Assembly: GCA_023433775.1 (NCBI GenBank)
Contig: JAEYTY010000092.1
Coordinates: 1-5,144 of the forward strand
From: Pseudomonadota bacterium
Lineage (GTDB): Bacteria > Pseudomonadota > Alphaproteobacteria > Rhizobiales > Devosiaceae
DNA length: 5,144 bases
Reading direction: 5' to 3'
Part shown: positions 5,097-5,144 of the stretch, in pieces
Layout of the letters: each line of letters begins with the position of its first letter
Position numbering within the stretch: the stretch's first letter is position 1
Position numbers and translations under genes: made by a program
The notes under the pieces: generated by a model
The model's input: only the letters and a program-made list of their open reading frames with translations
The model's database searches: none
What the model was told of the DNA's origin: nothing

Positions 5097-5144
5097 TTAT
5101 GCGGCGAGGCTGGCGTGCAGCAAGCGGCGATGCTGGATGGTTTG
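5097..5144 (-). CDS. Transposase C-terminus, IS3-like integrase-core type (last 15 residues, partial)
   Basis: The minus strand reads QTIQHRRLLHASLAA and then TAA (5099-5097). This resembles the tail of integrase-core transposases found in many rhizobial IS3-like elements, which end in the pattern I-K-R-[QK]-T-I-x-x-R-R-L-x-H-x-x-x-A-A after a TPADVYFGR block. The DDE catalytic residues would lie further right. Only 15 residues are visible, so the family call leans on recognition of this tail and on the IS-like end at 4956. It encodes the C-terminal end of the protein, so the element's 3' side faces the cassette. Confidence 0.62.
   Translation of the reverse strand, partial: QTIQHRRLLHASLAA

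Larger units (their letters stand above)
4956..5144 (-). mobile_element. End of an IS3-family-like insertion sequence (partial, continues past the right edge)
   Basis: Two observations place an IS end here. The last codons of a transposase-like reading frame enter from the right edge and stop at 5097. About 120 bp further on, the plus strand reads TGACCTGGCCACAGGACAC from 4956, which has the 5'-TGA and CTG...CC...GGACAC layout of many IS3-family terminal repeats. The trailing noncoding part is somewhat long for IS3. A different end at 5023 (TGTCCGTCGTCAG) is possible. The opposite end and the target duplication are outside the window or cannot be tested, so family and boundary remain provisional. 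Confidence 0.6.

Noticed and set aside
1..5144. CRISPR array, toxin-antitoxin pair, or rRNA gene
   Set aside because: No regularly spaced repeats, no small paired toxin/antitoxin frames and no rRNA-like sequence were seen.

Overview
The window looks like chromosomal DNA from a GC-rich alphaproteobacterium, probably Hyphomicrobiales (Devosia- or rhizobia-like). This rests on base composition, the tRNA-Phe 3' sequence, the kdgD and FCD-GntR pair, and the style of the transposase C-terminus. It is an inference, not a taxonomic identification.

Left part (1-1100): a metabolic locus on the minus strand. An FCD-family GntR regulator (251-958) is followed after 79 bp by the 5' end of kdgD (1-171, running off the window), which encodes 5-dehydro-4-deoxyglucarate dehydratase of D-glucarate/D-galactarate catabolism. 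Two copies of the core TATGACA, one upstream of each gene and each close to a plausible sigma-70 promoter, suggest that the regulator controls both itself and kdgD.

Boundary (1101-1146): a 46-bp 3' fragment of a tRNA-Phe gene on the minus strand, from the anticodon loop to the encoded CCA, with no 5' half. This is the usual signature of an attachment site left by an integrative element. Its orientation puts the integrated DNA on the right and the ancestral chromosome (kdgD/gntR) on the left. A gene-free stretch of about 335 bp follows.

Putative island cargo (1482-4839): four genes, none of which I can assign to a named system. Three overlap one another on the minus strand. In transcription order they encode an exported four-cysteine protein (4129-4839), a membrane protein with two transmembrane segments and a large periplasmic domain (3216-4148), and an exported trypsin-like serine protease with a complete His60/Asp94/Ser175 triad and an extra C-terminal beta-rich domain (2180-3226). 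A fourth exported protein with a helical-repeat-like N-terminal half (1482-2183, plus strand) converges on the protease gene, and the two stop codons share one CTAG. All four products carry export or membrane signals, so the cassette would act in the periplasm or cell envelope. One possibility is a membrane-anchored protease complex, which is speculative.

Right edge (4956-5144): the end of an IS3-like insertion sequence. It comprises the last 15 codons of a transposase (minus strand), about 120 bp of trailing sequence and a candidate terminal repeat beginning TGACCTGGCC. The element ends about 116 bp upstream of the cassette's first gene and may have altered its expression or cut it off from former neighbours.
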